Source: an uncultured Eubacteriales bacterium (GTDB taxonomy: Bacteria > Bacillota_A > Clostridia > Christensenellales > Aristaeellaceae). Taken from it: a stretch of DNA of 15,004 bases. The number at the start of each line of letters is the position of its first letter. Positions within the stretch are counted from its first letter, which is position 1. The notes beneath the pieces were generated by a model. The model saw nothing but the letters and a program-made list of their open reading frames with translations. It searched no databases and was not told the origin of the DNA. Below are positions 14,248 through 15,004 of the stretch, in pieces. A program made the position numbers and the translations under genes. Location: contig CACYNZ010000045.1 of assembly GCA_902775835.1 (NCBI GenBank), forward strand, positions 1 through 15,004, given 5' to 3'.

Positions 14248-14964
14248 ATGCAGACCGGAATTACCATGCTGGATACCATCAACGCCAAAAACCTGCTTTC
14301 TTCAGATGTGAATCTGTCCCAGTATTTTTCCCAGCAGTTTGCGGCCCTGACGCCCCTGAAGGTGGTCATAGCGCTTCTGATGGGCCTGGTGGTGGGCTGC
14401 ATTGTCGCATTTACATACAAGAAGTGCTACCGCGGCGTACTCTACAGCCCGAATTTCTCCCTGACGCTGGTCATGCTGACCCTGATCACCACGCCGGTGG
14501 TCATGTGTATCAAGTCGGACATTTCCCTGTCCATGGGCATGGTGGGTGCTCTGTCCATTGTGCGTTTCCGTACGGCTGTCAAGGAGCCCATGGATACCGC
14601 ATACATGTTCTGGGCACTGACCATGGGCATTCTGCTGGGTGCGGAACTGTATATTGTTGCACTTTGCGTTGCCCTTGGCATTGCGCTGATTCTGTTCCTG
14701 CTCAATTTTGTCAAATTCCAGAACCCGAATACCTACCTGCTTGTTGTGCATTACGATGAAGCGGCGGAATACGATATTAATGAACAGCTCAGAAGAATGA
14801 TCAAGTATCGTCGTCTGCGGTCCAAGACCGTGACCAGAACCGGTGCGGAAATGACCGTGGAAGTTCGTCTGGACAATAAGCAGGATTTGGTGGCTGGTAT
14901 GCTGAATATAGAAGGCGTCTATGATGCCACCCTGGTTGCATGCCAGACTGAAGCCGGTGCATGA
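14248..14964 (+). CDS. DUF4956 integral membrane protein
   Basis: The 238-residue protein starts at ATG 14248, 7 nt after CGGAGGA. Hydrophobic segments at about 37-57, 69-87, 108-125 and 126-145 give three to four membrane helices. Between helices is the family's hallmark GALSIVRFRTAVKEPMDTAYMFWA (about 100-123), matching the DUF4956 pattern. A C-terminal soluble domain (about 152-238) alternates beta and helix and looks ACT/ferredoxin-like, recalling the layout of MgtC-type proteins; that comparison is inference. Function is not established. In Clostridia and other bacteria DUF4956 genes are typically beside CotH and VTC-type polyphosphate polymerase genes. The CotH gene is directly upstream here; what lies downstream is outside the window. 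It has its own promoter with a palindrome at the start site but may also be read from the CotH promoter, as no terminator separates them. Confidence 0.92.
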   Translation: MQTGITMLDTINAKNLLSSDVNLSQYFSQQFAALTPLKVVIALLMGLVVGCIVAFTYKKCYRGVLYSPNFSLTLVMLTLITTPVVMCIKSDISLSMGMVGALSIVRFRTAVKEPMDTAYMFWALTMGILLGAELYIVALCVALGIALILFLLNFVKFQNPNTYLLVVHYDEAAEYDINEQLRRMIKYRRLRSKTVTRTGAEMTVEVRLDNKQDLVAGMLNIEGVYDATLVACQTEAGA

Positions 14965-14984
14965 TTCCGGTTCAATCCTGCCAC

Positions 14985-15002
14985 AGGACCGGTTTCGGTC
15001 CT
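14985..15002 (+). terminator. Possible terminator or hairpin after DUF4956, cut by the window end
   Basis: AGGACCG (14985-14991) and CGGTCCT (14996-15002) form a perfect 7-bp stem with loop GTTT, 20 nt after the stop. Only TTA (counting the last stem base) is visible afterwards, so a T-run cannot be judged. Confidence 0.4.
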
Positions 15003-15004
15003 TA

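Overview
The window looks like a piece of chromosome from a moderately GC-rich, anaerobic, gut- or rumen-type Clostridia (Bacillota). The basis is the gene content: a fused peptide-ABC ATPase, a BspA-like LRR protein, a DUF6273 protein, a class B-like sortase, a CotH protein with lamin-tail domains, a DUF4956 protein and an OhrR regulator. Strong GGAGG ribosome sites and E. coli-like sigma-A promoters fit this. The assignment is inference. I see no rRNA, tRNA, CRISPR array, insertion sequence or phage gene.

Layout. (1) 1-1599: the 3' part of a fused double-ATPase gene of an oligopeptide ABC importer, cut by the left edge. (2) 1700-2870: a promoter followed by two co-oriented genes, a small three-helix membrane protein and a secreted DUF6273 protein, closed by a strong bidirectional hairpin at 2884-2910. 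(3) 2933-6935, minus strand: a secreted BspA-like LRR protein, then a half-size ABC exporter. (4) 6936-7295: a regulatory region between divergent genes, holding two opposite promoters and several palindromes, including a near-consensus cre/LacI-type site and a palindrome inside the plus-strand promoter. (5) 7296-8623: a compact thiol-peroxide operon, glutathione peroxidase - OhrR-type MarR regulator - thioredoxin, ending in a GCAA-loop terminator. (6) 8779-14964: a co-oriented envelope block: sortase, secreted LRR protein, a large membrane-anchored CotH protein with three lamin-tail domains, and a DUF4956 membrane protein, with separate promoters for the sortase, CotH and DUF4956 genes.

How the genes may work together. 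The peroxide operon is self-contained: OhrR would sense hydroperoxide through Cys15 and release the promoter, the peroxidase would remove the peroxide, and thioredoxin would re-reduce the peroxidase. In the envelope block every product is predicted to be membrane-bound or exported. The CotH/DUF4956 pair recalls a recurring but poorly understood neighbourhood that commonly also holds a VTC-type polyphosphate polymerase; such a gene would have to lie beyond the right edge. This pair is the best candidate for an under-described system, and the peroxide cassette with its promoter palindrome is the most testable regulatory unit.
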